Below are positions 50,650 to 58,719 of a stretch of 64,000 nt of DNA, in pieces. Location of the stretch: assembly GCA_034926225.1 (NCBI GenBank), contig JAYFRF010000007.1:124001-188000 (forward strand). Reading direction: 5' to 3'. The stretch comes from JAAZKA01 sp034926225. GTDB taxonomy: Bacteria; Bacillota; Clostridia; Oscillospirales; QAMX01. The first letter of the stretch is position 1. Each line of letters begins with the position of its first letter. Made by a program: the position numbers and the translations under genes. The notes under the pieces were generated by a model that saw nothing but the letters and a program-made list of their open reading frames with translations, searched no databases and had not been told where the DNA came from.

Positions 50650-52089
50650 TCAAAAGCCCAGCGCGCGTTCCAGCGCGCGGTATTGCGTATACTTTTGCGC
50701 CATCAGCGGCGCGCGTTCTCCGGGGGAATATACCTCGCCTTCCGTCTCCGGAATGGCGGTTTCGTCTATCTCCCCGGTCGCTATCGCCGCGCCCAGCGCA
50801 CAGCCTAGCGCCGTCGATTCGTCGATACGCGGCGCTTTCATGGGTATCCCCAGCACATCCGCCTTGATCTGCCCCCACAGCGCGCTTTTTGCGCCGCCGC
50901 CGAGCGATAAAATCCTCTCTGCGGTACAGCCGCTCTCCGCCAGCGCGTCCACGTTCTCCCGCAGCAGAAACGCGACGCCCTCCATGATTGCGCGCGCAAT
51001 ATCGAGCTGGTCGGTATCAAGCGTCAGCCCCACAAGCGTCCCCATTGCCGCCGGATTCGGCCTCGGTGCGGTTTTCCCGCAAAAATGTGGCAAACAGATC
51101 AATTTTTCGTTCCAGTTCCCCTTCGAGAGAATTTTCCGGTCGATTTCGACATAATCCATCCCGTCCAGGAACGTATTCCGGTACCATTGCAGTAAAATCC
51201 CCGCCGTCGGGCAGTACGGCAGCGCGAGATACCGCCCCTTGAGTCCGTGGCAGAGCACCGGCGCCGTCATGCGCTCCGGCTCGAAATTGGGAAGCGTCGC
51301 GGCGATCGCAAGAACCGTCCCTGTCGTCTCCGTCAGCATCCCCGCCCGTGTGTTTCCCGCGCCGATCGCCGACGCGCACTGGTCAAGCATACCGCCTGAC
51401 ACCGGCGTCCCGGTTGTCATCCCGAGCATCGACGCCGCCGCGCCGGTCAAGCCGCCGATCTCGGCGGACGATGGCATTGCCTCCGCGAGCCGTGCTTCGT
51501 TTATCCCCGCGAGTCCCAGGAGTTCCGCGTCATACCGCTTCCGTCGGATATCAAAATACCCCGAACAGCTTAAGATGCTGTACTCCGCGCAGATATGTCC
51601 CGTCAGCAGATACATGACCCAGTCATGCAGCAGCAGCGCTTTTTTATACGCCGCGTCGAGCGCCGGAAGATGCTTTTTGACCCACACTAGCTTCGCCAGC
51701 GGCATTACGGGATCCACCCCCGGGTTCCCCGTCCGCGCGTAGAACACTTCCTCCGGTATTTTCTCTTGCAGTTCCCGGGCTTCCTCCTTCGCTCGGTCGT
51801 CCAGCCACACAATCGCGGGGCCGACGGCCTCCCCCGCTGCGTCGATGAAGATCAGCGTCTCCGCCTGACCGGTTACCGCGACCCGCCGCGCAGACCCTTT
51901 TGTCAGCACCTCTCGTCCCGTCTCGAACATCGCCCGCGCATACTGATACGGGTCGCACTCCATCCGCCCCGTCTCCGGCGACAGGTAGGCAAACTCCCAG
52001 CTCTCCTTTGCAATTACGCGGAAATGTTCGTCAAACAGAACCGTTTTCAGTGCCGTCGTGCCGAAATCAAAGACCAACGTCCCTTCCAT
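50650..52089 (-). CDS. FGGY-family carbohydrate kinase
   Basis: 479-residue sugar kinase (xylulokinase, fuculokinase or rhamnulokinase-type). The N-terminal phosphate-binding FDFGTTALKTVLF, the VWLDDRAKEEA segment and C-terminal ILSLGGGAKSALWGQIKADVLG (adenosine motif) are all seen. The catalytic aspartate is probably the one in SGGMLDQCASAIGAG. The ATG at 52089 comes 1 base after the isomerase stop, and in-frame sequence beyond it lies inside that gene. Second gene of the operon, so ketose phosphorylation after isomerisation is the obvious role. No aldolase follows. Confidence 0.9.
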   Translation of the reverse strand: MEGTLVFDFGTTALKTVLFDEHFRVIAKESWEFAYLSPETGRMECDPYQYARAMFETGREVLTKGSARRVAVTGQAETLIFIDAAGEAVGPAIVWLDDRAKEEARELQEKIPEEVFYARTGNPGVDPVMPLAKLVWVKKHLPALDAAYKKALLLHDWVMYLLTGHICAEYSILSCSGYFDIRRKRYDAELLGLAGINEARLAEAMPSSAEIGGLTGAAASMLGMTTGTPVSGGMLDQCASAIGAGNTRAGMLTETTGTVLAIAATLPNFEPERMTAPVLCHGLKGRYLALPYCPTAGILLQWYRNTFLDGMDYVEIDRKILSKGNWNEKLICLPHFCGKTAPRPNPAAMGTLVGLTLDTDQLDIARAIMEGVAFLLRENVDALAESGCTAERILSLGGGAKSALWGQIKADVLGIPMKAPRIDESTALGCALGAAIATGEIDETAIPETEGEVYSPGERAPLMAQKYTQYRALERALGF

Positions 52090-52090
52090 C

Positions 52091-53446
52091 TTACACGATC
52101 TCAATCCCGAGCAGCCCACACAGATACCGTATCCGCCGCGTCGCGTCGCCATACGCCACGATCACATGCTGCGACCCGACCTTATCGGCAAACGCACGCA
52201 CGCCGCCCTCCGGTACGATCTCCAGCGACGGGAGCTGCGGCGCCGGCGGCTCCCAGCCGCATTCCTCCCAGGCACGCGGCTGACGGGCCGTTCCCCGCTC
52301 CAGGTGCATCGTATACTTCCCGTCCATGTACAGAAGCCTCGCCAGCGTTACCTCGCCGTCCCGTACCTTCGACACATTCAGCAGCGACGTGGAAAGTAAT
52401 CCGAACGCCGCCGGATGAATCGTCGGCTCGCCCAGCGTCGCCTCCAGCGGAATGAAGTCCGGCACGCCGCATAGGAGCGCGTCGTCGAAAAACTCGTAGA
52501 ACTCGAGGTATGTCCCCGACTGCCCCGTCAGATGGCGCACCATCAGCTGCGTTACGCTGCCGAGGATGTCGTTTTCGGGAATCACACACACACCGCATAA
52601 CCGATCCAACAGCATGAAGATCATCGCGGGCGGCGTCCCCAACAGCTTTTTAAATCCGTCCACATCGACAAGCGTCACCGCGCGATAGTCCCGCTTTCGT
52701 ATCCGCCGCGCAATTGCCAGCGCATACCGCGCCGCTTTTTCAATCGGCTCATCCCCGCACTCCGTCTCAAACACAAACGCCGACCGCACGAATCGTACGG
52801 CGTCCGCTGCTGTTTCCGCGGGTATCTTATCCGCTTCCTGCACGATCTCCAACAGCTCGAACGGTTCGACTTCCGTCCCGACGACGCGCCTTAAACTCAT
52901 TCCGTCGAACATCGTACCGTACAGAAGCATATCCCGGTATCCGGCGCTGCCGATCCGCGCATCCCGCAGTGCATATGCCGCATAGCACGCCGCAAGCCGG
53001 TCTCCGACTTCCTCCATCGGGAGCGCTTTGCCTGCGATACTGTAGATGTAAGCGTACCTGTACCCCATCCCGCGCATCGTATACGACAGCGCCGTCGCCC
53101 CCGCCTGATCCGCCGTCGAGATGAGTTTCCCGTTCTCCTCCCAGCCGGCGAGGCTCCACAAAAGCATCGGCACATGCCGGAACCGGTCGATCACACGGAT
53201 GACCGCGTGCGTCGGAATCCAGCCCGCGATACACACCACCAGCGCGTCGATCGGCTTTTGTTCCAACTCCTCCACCGCGCGGTCGGCGTCCGCGTATGCC
53301 TCGTCGTCTGTCACCGGCGCGGTAGCCTGTATCGGATACCCGAGCTCCCGCAGCGCCAGCAGCGCTGCCGCCGCTCTCCTGTCGATCGCCTTTTTCGGTG
53401 TGTTTACTTCTCCGAACGGAACAAAGCCTATCGTAAACTCATGCAT
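52091..53446 (-). CDS. L-fucose/L-arabinose isomerase-like protein
   Basis: 451-residue protein similar to the L-fucose/L-arabinose isomerase superfamily by its N-terminal GFVPFGEVNTPK, DALVVCIAGWIPTHAVIRVI and PMLLWSLAGWEENG segments and C-terminal SQHVIVAYGDATRRIRYL. Expected to convert an aldose to a ketose for the kinase encoded 1 base downstream. First gene of the 12-kb operon. A candidate operator lies in its leader, 15-30 bases upstream of the ATG. It resembles the plus-strand protein at 38404-39879 only at superfamily level. Confidence 0.82.
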   Translation of the reverse strand: MHEFTIGFVPFGEVNTPKKAIDRRAAAALLALRELGYPIQATAPVTDDEAYADADRAVEELEQKPIDALVVCIAGWIPTHAVIRVIDRFRHVPMLLWSLAGWEENGKLISTADQAGATALSYTMRGMGYRYAYIYSIAGKALPMEEVGDRLAACYAAYALRDARIGSAGYRDMLLYGTMFDGMSLRRVVGTEVEPFELLEIVQEADKIPAETAADAVRFVRSAFVFETECGDEPIEKAARYALAIARRIRKRDYRAVTLVDVDGFKKLLGTPPAMIFMLLDRLCGVCVIPENDILGSVTQLMVRHLTGQSGTYLEFYEFFDDALLCGVPDFIPLEATLGEPTIHPAAFGLLSTSLLNVSKVRDGEVTLARLLYMDGKYTMHLERGTARQPRAWEECGWEPPAPQLPSLEIVPEGGVRAFADKVGSQHVIVAYGDATRRIRYLCGLLGIEIV

Positions 53447-53462
53447 CCTGCGTCCTCCAATA

Positions 53463-53475
53463 TTTCGAAACTTTT
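53463..53475. promoter_or_regulatory. Operator-like site A in the sugar operon leader
   Basis: TTTCGAAACTTTT, containing the CG-centred palindrome TTTCGAAA. It lies between the promoter and the isomerase start. The same 13 bases occur at 53627-53639. Confidence 0.5.
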
Positions 53476-53538
53476 ATCGTGGCTCTCATGCTGTTTATTC
53501 GGTTATTTTATGCGGTTGTCGTTTTAACCTTTGCGTCC

Positions 53539-53567
53539 AGCATAGCACATTGTCCCATTTTCGTCAA
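53539..53567 (-). promoter_or_regulatory. Promoter of the 12-kb sugar operon
   Basis: On the minus strand TTGACG (53567-53562), 17-base spacer, TATGCT (53544-53539). The -35 box abuts the lacI terminator. Confidence 0.82.
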
Positions 53568-53621
53568 GTACAAAAAGGGCGTTTCCCCCGTTTTTTCTCG
53601 GAGGAAACGCCCTTTTTGTAC
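53568..53621. terminator. Bidirectional terminator after lacI
   Basis: A perfect 19-bp stem pairs GTACAAAAAGGGCGTTTCC (53568-53586) with its complement (53603-53621). T-runs lie on both sides. The lacI stop codon begins inside it. Confidence 0.93.
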
Positions 53622-54604
53622 TATTGTTTCGAAACTTTTCCCGTACTGTCACGTATTACGATTGTCGGCTTTACTGAGATGCTTTGCACAATGCGGTAGC
53701 TCGGGTCTTCCAGCTTCTTCATAAGCGTACCCACCGCGATACTGCACAGCTCTCCTACATAGCTGTCGACAGAGGTCAGCGTCACGGGCAGATAGGCACA
53801 GAAGTCGGCATTGTCAAAGCCGGTCACGCTGATATCCTCCGGCACACGCAGCCCCGCTTCGCCGAGCCGCCGCATCACGCCGAGCGCCACGTCGTCGTAC
53901 TCCGCAACGATCGCCGTCGGCAGCGGCAGCCTCTCAAGAATGCATGAAGTCACCTCGTAGCCGCATTGGCTGTGCCGTGCACCGGACACGCAGAGGTTAT
54001 GGGCTGCCTTCAATCCGCGCAGCGACAGCTCCTGATTCAGGTATTCGAGCCGCTTTTCACCGTAGCTCGTGCCGGCAAAGGCGATGCGCGTATGGCCAAG
54101 CTCCGTCAAATACTCCGCAATCCGGCGCATACCCGCATGCTCATCGACGCAGATCAGGTCGCGGTCTTCAAGACTATAGTTTGCCGCGATGACAACCGTC
54201 GGCACGCTCGCCGGTATTCTGCTCAGCGCGCGGCGCAGATCGCTCTCCGTTACACAGATAATACCGGCAAGATTCCGCTCGGTGAAAGCCTCCAGCAGCC
54301 TTTCCTCTTTCTCTGTGTTAAAGTTGCTGACAGACAACAGCATTTCGAGCCCATGCTCGCGCAGCTCCGTGCTGATGGTCGATGCAATACGCGCATAGTA
54401 GCTGCCCATCAGCTCCGGGCAGATCACGCCTACGGTACGCTGCACACCGTTTTTTCGTTCCCGGACAAGATACCCAAGCTCAGCGGCCTTCTCCCGGATA
54501 CGTCGGGCAGTCTCCGGATTCAAATCTCCGGCTCCACGTAACGCCTTTGATACGGTGGTCATATTGACGCCCGTTTCCCGGGCGATATCTTTCAATGTGA
54601 TCAC
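53621..54604 (-). CDS. LacI-family transcriptional regulator
   Basis: 327-residue LacI/GalR regulator. The N-terminal helix-turn-helix and hinge, LKDIARETGVNMTTVSKALRG, begin at residue 4 and continue to about 60. The periplasmic-binding-protein-like sensor domain follows, with ISVTGFDNADFC near 275-285. It probably represses the adjacent 12-kb sugar operon and releases on binding a sugar. GTG start at 54604 overlapping the AI-2E gene stop by 4 bases (GTGA), so it is translated from that gene's transcript. A palindrome, TTTCGAAA, in its last codons recurs in the sugar operon leader. Confidence 0.92.
   Translation of the reverse strand: MITLKDIARETGVNMTTVSKALRGAGDLNPETARRIREKAAELGYLVRERKNGVQRTVGVICPELMGSYYARIASTISTELREHGLEMLLSVSNFNTEKEERLLEAFTERNLAGIICVTESDLRRALSRIPASVPTVVIAANYSLEDRDLICVDEHAGMRRIAEYLTELGHTRIAFAGTSYGEKRLEYLNQELSLRGLKAAHNLCVSGARHSQCGYEVTSCILERLPLPTAIVAEYDDVALGVMRRLGEAGLRVPEDISVTGFDNADFCAYLPVTLTSVDSYVGELCSIAVGTLMKKLEDPSYRIVQSISVKPTIVIRDSTGKVSKQ
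53627..53639. promoter_or_regulatory. Operator-like site B in the lacI 3' end
   Basis: TTTCGAAACTTTT, identical to site A and 164 bases away, with the palindrome extended to GTTTCGAAAC. It encodes the last residues of LacI, so the match may be fortuitous. Confidence 0.35.
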
Positions 54605-55809
54605 GGCGCACCCTGACCTTCCCCGTTTGGCAGCGTCTCGCCATCCTCCATTTCCGTCAACCGCTTCTCCTTCTCCGCAAGCCGCCTCTTAATATAATCC
54701 TGCCCCAGCTTTGTCAGCACCGCGAACAACGGTATGCCAAGGAAGATACCCGCAACGCCGAATAACCCGCCGCAGACAATGATCGCAAAGATGACCCACA
54801 GTCCCGAGAGCCCTATGCTCGAGCCAACGACCTTCGGATAGATCAGGTTATTCTCGAGCTGCTGCAAAACCACAATGAAGATGATAAACCACAGCGCCTT
54901 TACGGGGTCGATCATCAAAAGCAGGAACGCCGAGATCGCCGTTCCGATCCACGGGCCGAAAATCGGAATCAGATTTGTGATGCCGATGATCACGCTGATT
55001 AAGAGCGCGTACTGAATGCCCAAAATGGAGGTGCCGATGAAGCAGAGGGCGCCTAAAATGGACGCCTCGGTGATCTGCCCGCCGACGAATTTACCGAAGG
55101 TATCGTTGGCAAAGATTGCCGTGTCGAAGATAAACTTTGTCGCCTTCTCCGGCAGGAACGCCCGGATCACGCTCTTGAGCTGATTCATAAGCTTTTCCTT
55201 ATGGTACAGCATATACACGGAGATGATCGTGCTCATCAGGATCGTAAACAGCCCGCTCGCGATCGCCGTCATGATATCTTTCGTTGTATTAAGAATCTCA
55301 GGCATGGAGTTCTGGATCGTCGTCACGATATTATCGAGGATGCCGGTTCCGATGGACTCGATCTCCTGCCATATCGCATCCTCCAGATGGAAGCGCTCCG
55401 CAATGGAGTTGGTAAAGTTTTCAAGGCTCTGCACGTAGCTTTCGATGTTGCTGATGAACACCGATATGCTGTCGGCGAGCTGCGGAATAAGGACGGATAC
55501 AATCGCCGTAACGATCGCGACGGCGAACAGCACCGTGACGGCCACCGCGGAGCCGCGTTCCAGTCTCGGATTCCGCTTTTTGGCCTTTTTTAATATCTTT
55601 GGGAAAACTTTATTCTCCAGTGCCCGCATGGGAGCGTTTAATACATACGCGATGACGATTCCGATGAAAAACGGCCGCATATAGCCCAGTATCTTGCCGA
55701 TCATCCCGAATATCTCGTTTTTCTGGATGAACAGCATCACCAAAACCACCGTGTAAGTGATCAGTAAAATATACATCTTCAGCGGCGACATCGGCTTCTT
55801 ATTCCTCAT
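54601..55809 (-). CDS. AI-2E family transporter (membrane permease)
   Basis: 402-residue member of the AI-2E transporter (UPF0118/PF01594) family. About eight membrane helices, with the family-typical long periplasmic/amphipathic stretch between helices 3 and 4 (about 100-165) and the conserved SVIIGITNLIPIFGPWIG and GIFLGIPLFAVL segments. The name comes from a reported AI-2 exporter; other members are Na+/H+ antiporters, and function in Clostridia is unclear. The ATG at 55809 has AAGGAGG 8 bases upstream; a GTG three codons earlier overlaps that site. Co-transcribed with the lacI gene it overlaps. Confidence 0.87.
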   Translation of the reverse strand: MRNKKPMSPLKMYILLITYTVVLVMLFIQKNEIFGMIGKILGYMRPFFIGIVIAYVLNAPMRALENKVFPKILKKAKKRNPRLERGSAVAVTVLFAVAIVTAIVSVLIPQLADSISVFISNIESYVQSLENFTNSIAERFHLEDAIWQEIESIGTGILDNIVTTIQNSMPEILNTTKDIMTAIASGLFTILMSTIISVYMLYHKEKLMNQLKSVIRAFLPEKATKFIFDTAIFANDTFGKFVGGQITEASILGALCFIGTSILGIQYALLISVIIGITNLIPIFGPWIGTAISAFLLLMIDPVKALWFIIFIVVLQQLENNLIYPKVVGSSIGLSGLWVIFAIIVCGGLFGVAGIFLGIPLFAVLTKLGQDYIKRRLAEKEKRLTEMEDGETLPNGEGQGAP

Positions 55810-55835
55810 GCACTGCACCTCCTTACCTGTTTTCC

Positions 55836-55864
55836 ATTATATCCAAAAATCGCCTGCATTGCAA
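55836..55864 (-). promoter_or_regulatory. Promoter of the AI-2E/lacI operon
   Basis: On the minus strand TTGCAA (55864-55859), 17-base spacer, TATAAT (55841-55836). The -35 box lies in the loop of the uvrA terminator hairpin. Confidence 0.8.
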
Positions 55865-55872
55865 GCGATTTT
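55846..55872 (-). terminator. uvrA terminator
   Basis: AAAATCGC (55872-55865 on the minus strand) pairs with GCGATTTT (55853-55846), 11-base loop, followed by T. It overlaps the AI-2E promoter. Confidence 0.65.
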
Positions 55873-55882
55873 AAAGCGGTTT

Positions 55883-58708
55883 TTATTTTTTCCCGACGCC
55901 AATTTTGCACAAATATTCGCCTGTATACGACGTCTCATGCGCCGCGACCTCCTCCGGCGTGCCCTCGCATACGATCGTCCCGCCGCGGTCGCCGCCCTCA
56001 GGCCCCAAATCCACAATGTAGTCCGCGCATTTTACCACGTCGAGGTTATGCTCGATCACCACCACCGTGTTCCCGGCGTCCGTCAACGCGTCCAGCACCT
56101 CGATCAACCGGTGTACGTCGGCTACGTGTAAACCCGTTGTCGGCTCGTCTAATACGTACAATGTCCGTCCCGTCGCGCGCCTCGACAGCTCCGTCGCGAG
56201 TTTTACCCGCTGCGCTTCGCCTCCTGAGAGTGTCGTCGACGGCTGTCCCAGTTTGATGTAGCCGAGTCCTACCTCCGCAAGCGTCTTGATCTTGCGGTAG
56301 ATCTTCGGAACATTCTCGAAAAACGGCAACGCTTCGTCCACCGTCAGCTCCAGCACCTCGTAAATGTTCTTCCCCTTGTACTTAACCTCGAGCGTCTCAT
56401 GGTTATACCGCTTCCCGTGGCACACATCGCAGGGAACATAGATGTCCGGCAGGAAGTGCATCTCGATTTTGACGAGTCCGTCGCCCTGACAAGCCTCGCA
56501 GCGTCCGCCGCGGATGTTGAAGGAGAACCGCCCCGGGCCGTAGCCCTTCGCGCGCGCGTCCGTTGTCGCGGCGAACAGCGTGCGGATATCGTTGAACATG
56601 CCCGTATACGTCGCAGGATTCGAGCGCGGCGTTCTGCCGATCGGGCTTTGGTCGATCGCGATGACTTTATCCAGAAGCTCGATGCCCTGCATCCCGTCAT
56701 GCGCGCCGGCGCGCTGCTTCGAGCCGTTTAATTCCGCGCTTAGCCGCTTATAGAGGATTTCGTTGACAAGGCTTGATTTTCCCGAGCCGGACACCCCCGT
56801 AAAGCAGGTGAACGCGCCGAGCGGAATCCTGACGTTAATCCCTTTGAGGTTATTCTCCCGTGCGCCGAGGATTTCGAGGAACCCGCCGTTGCCTGTGCGC
56901 CGCTTCTCCGGTATCGGCACCGACATCCGTCCCGACAGATACGCGCCCGTGATCGACCGCTCGCAGGCGCAGATATCCGCAACCGTCCCCTGCGCTACGA
57001 TCTCGCCTCCGTGGACGCCCGCGCCGGGACCGACGTCCACGATCCAGTCCGCCGCGCGCATCGTATCCTCGTCGTGCTCGACGACGATCAGCGTATTCCC
57101 GAGGTCCCGCAGCCGCGCAAGCGTCGCGAGAAGCTTCTCGTTATCACGCTGATGCAGCCCAATCGACGGCTCGTCGAGGATGTAGAGTACCCCCATCAGG
57201 TACGAGCCGATCTGCGTCGCGAGCCGGATACGCTGGCTCTCGCCGCCGGAGAGCGTGCCGGACGAACGCGACAGCGTCAGATATTCCAGTCCCACGCTCA
57301 TGAGGAAGCCTAAGCGTTCCCGAATTTCCTTGAGTATCCGCTCGGCGATCATCGTTTCCCGCTCAGTCAGCGTCAGCGTGCCGACAAACTCCAGCGCCGC
57401 GACCACCGATTTCTCGCTGAAAGCCGCGATGCTGATGTCTCCGACCGTCACGGCAAGGCTTTCTTTCTTCAGACGCAGCCCATGGCAATCAGGGCACGGC
57501 GTCGCGCTCATACAGTCCTCGATTTCCGCCTTGATGTACTCCGAATCGGTCTGTCCGTAACGCCGCTCGAGATTATTCACAACCCCTTCGTAATTGTACT
57601 GATGCTCCCGTTCGGAATGCTTGAATTTGACCGGTATTTTTTCTCCGTTCGTACCGTAAAGCAGGATATCGACGATCTTCTTGGGCAAATCGCGTATCGG
57701 TGTGTCCAGCGAAAAATCATAATACGCCGCAAGTCCTTTATACATCGCCGACGCGATGCTCATCGGATCATTCATCATCCACCCCGTCGCTTTGATCGCG
57801 TTTTCATTGATGGACAGCGATTTATCGGGGATGATGATGTCCGGATCGATCTTCATTTGTACACCGAGCCCCATACAAGTCGGACACGCGCCGAAGGGGT
57901 TGTTAAACGAGAACATACGCGGCGTCAGCTCCTCGATGCTGATGCCGCAGTCGTCGCAGGCGTAGTTTTGCGAGAAGGTTAAAAGCTCCTCCTCGCCCGT
58001 ATAAGCGAACACCAGACCCCCCGACAGCTTCGCCGCCGTTTCGACTGAGTCCGTCACGCGAGAACGCTGATCATCCCGTACGATCACACGGTCAATCACG
58101 ATTTCGATCGAGTGTTTCTTGTTCTTCTCGAGCTTGATTTCCTCGGACAGGTCGTAGATAATCCCGTCCACCCGCGCACGGACATACCCTGAGCGCCGCG
58201 CGTCCTCGAAAATCTTATTGTGCTCGCCCTTTCTCGCCCGAATCACCGGCGCGAGGATCTGCAGTTTTGTCCCCTCCGGCAGGCTTAAGAGCTGGTCGAC
58301 GATCTGATCGACGGTCTGCTGACGAATCTCCTTGCCACACTGCGGGCAATGCGGAATCCCGATGCGCGCCCACAATAGACGCAGGTAATCATAGATCTCC
58401 GTCACGGTGCCGACCGTCGAACGCGGGTTCTTCGACGTCGTCTTCTGATCTATGGAGATTGCGGGGGACAATCCGATGATCTCATCGACGTCGGGCTTCT
58501 CCATCTGCCCTAAAAACTGTCTTGCGTACGACGACAGGCTCTCGACGTAGCGCCGCTGCCCCTCGGCATAGATCGTATCGAAGGCGAGCGAGGATTTGCC
58601 CGAGCCGGAAAGCCCCGTCATGACAATCAGCCGATCGCGCGGAAGCTCTAAGCTGACATTCTTTAGATTGTGTTCTCTTGCGCCGCGAATGATGATTTTA
58701 TCGGTCAT
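55883..58708 (-). CDS. uvrA: UvrABC excinuclease subunit A
   Basis: 941-residue UvrA, the damage-sensing ATPase of nucleotide excision repair. Two ABC modules are present: the first with GLSGSGKSSLAF near 31-42 and the second with GVSGSGKSSLVNEI. Signature LSGGESQRIRLA and LSGGEAQRVKLA, and Walker B YILDEPSIGLH and YVLDEPTTGLH, are intact. Zinc modules are marked by CPQCGKEI and CDVCHGKRYNHETL. Full length. The ATG at 58708 has GAGAGGA upstream; an in-frame extension of five codons is rejected. It follows uvrB by 11 bases and shares its SOS-box-like promoter. Confidence 0.97.
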   Translation of the reverse strand: MTDKIIIRGAREHNLKNVSLELPRDRLIVMTGLSGSGKSSLAFDTIYAEGQRRYVESLSSYARQFLGQMEKPDVDEIIGLSPAISIDQKTTSKNPRSTVGTVTEIYDYLRLLWARIGIPHCPQCGKEIRQQTVDQIVDQLLSLPEGTKLQILAPVIRARKGEHNKIFEDARRSGYVRARVDGIIYDLSEEIKLEKNKKHSIEIVIDRVIVRDDQRSRVTDSVETAAKLSGGLVFAYTGEEELLTFSQNYACDDCGISIEELTPRMFSFNNPFGACPTCMGLGVQMKIDPDIIIPDKSLSINENAIKATGWMMNDPMSIASAMYKGLAAYYDFSLDTPIRDLPKKIVDILLYGTNGEKIPVKFKHSEREHQYNYEGVVNNLERRYGQTDSEYIKAEIEDCMSATPCPDCHGLRLKKESLAVTVGDISIAAFSEKSVVAALEFVGTLTLTERETMIAERILKEIRERLGFLMSVGLEYLTLSRSSGTLSGGESQRIRLATQIGSYLMGVLYILDEPSIGLHQRDNEKLLATLARLRDLGNTLIVVEHDEDTMRAADWIVDVGPGAGVHGGEIVAQGTVADICACERSITGAYLSGRMSVPIPEKRRTGNGGFLEILGARENNLKGINVRIPLGAFTCFTGVSGSGKSSLVNEILYKRLSAELNGSKQRAGAHDGMQGIELLDKVIAIDQSPIGRTPRSNPATYTGMFNDIRTLFAATTDARAKGYGPGRFSFNIRGGRCEACQGDGLVKIEMHFLPDIYVPCDVCHGKRYNHETLEVKYKGKNIYEVLELTVDEALPFFENVPKIYRKIKTLAEVGLGYIKLGQPSTTLSGGEAQRVKLATELSRRATGRTLYVLDEPTTGLHVADVHRLIEVLDALTDAGNTVVVIEHNLDVVKCADYIVDLGPEGGDRGGTIVCEGTPEEVAAHETSYTGEYLCKIGVGKK

Positions 58709-58719
58709 AATTCCTCTCG

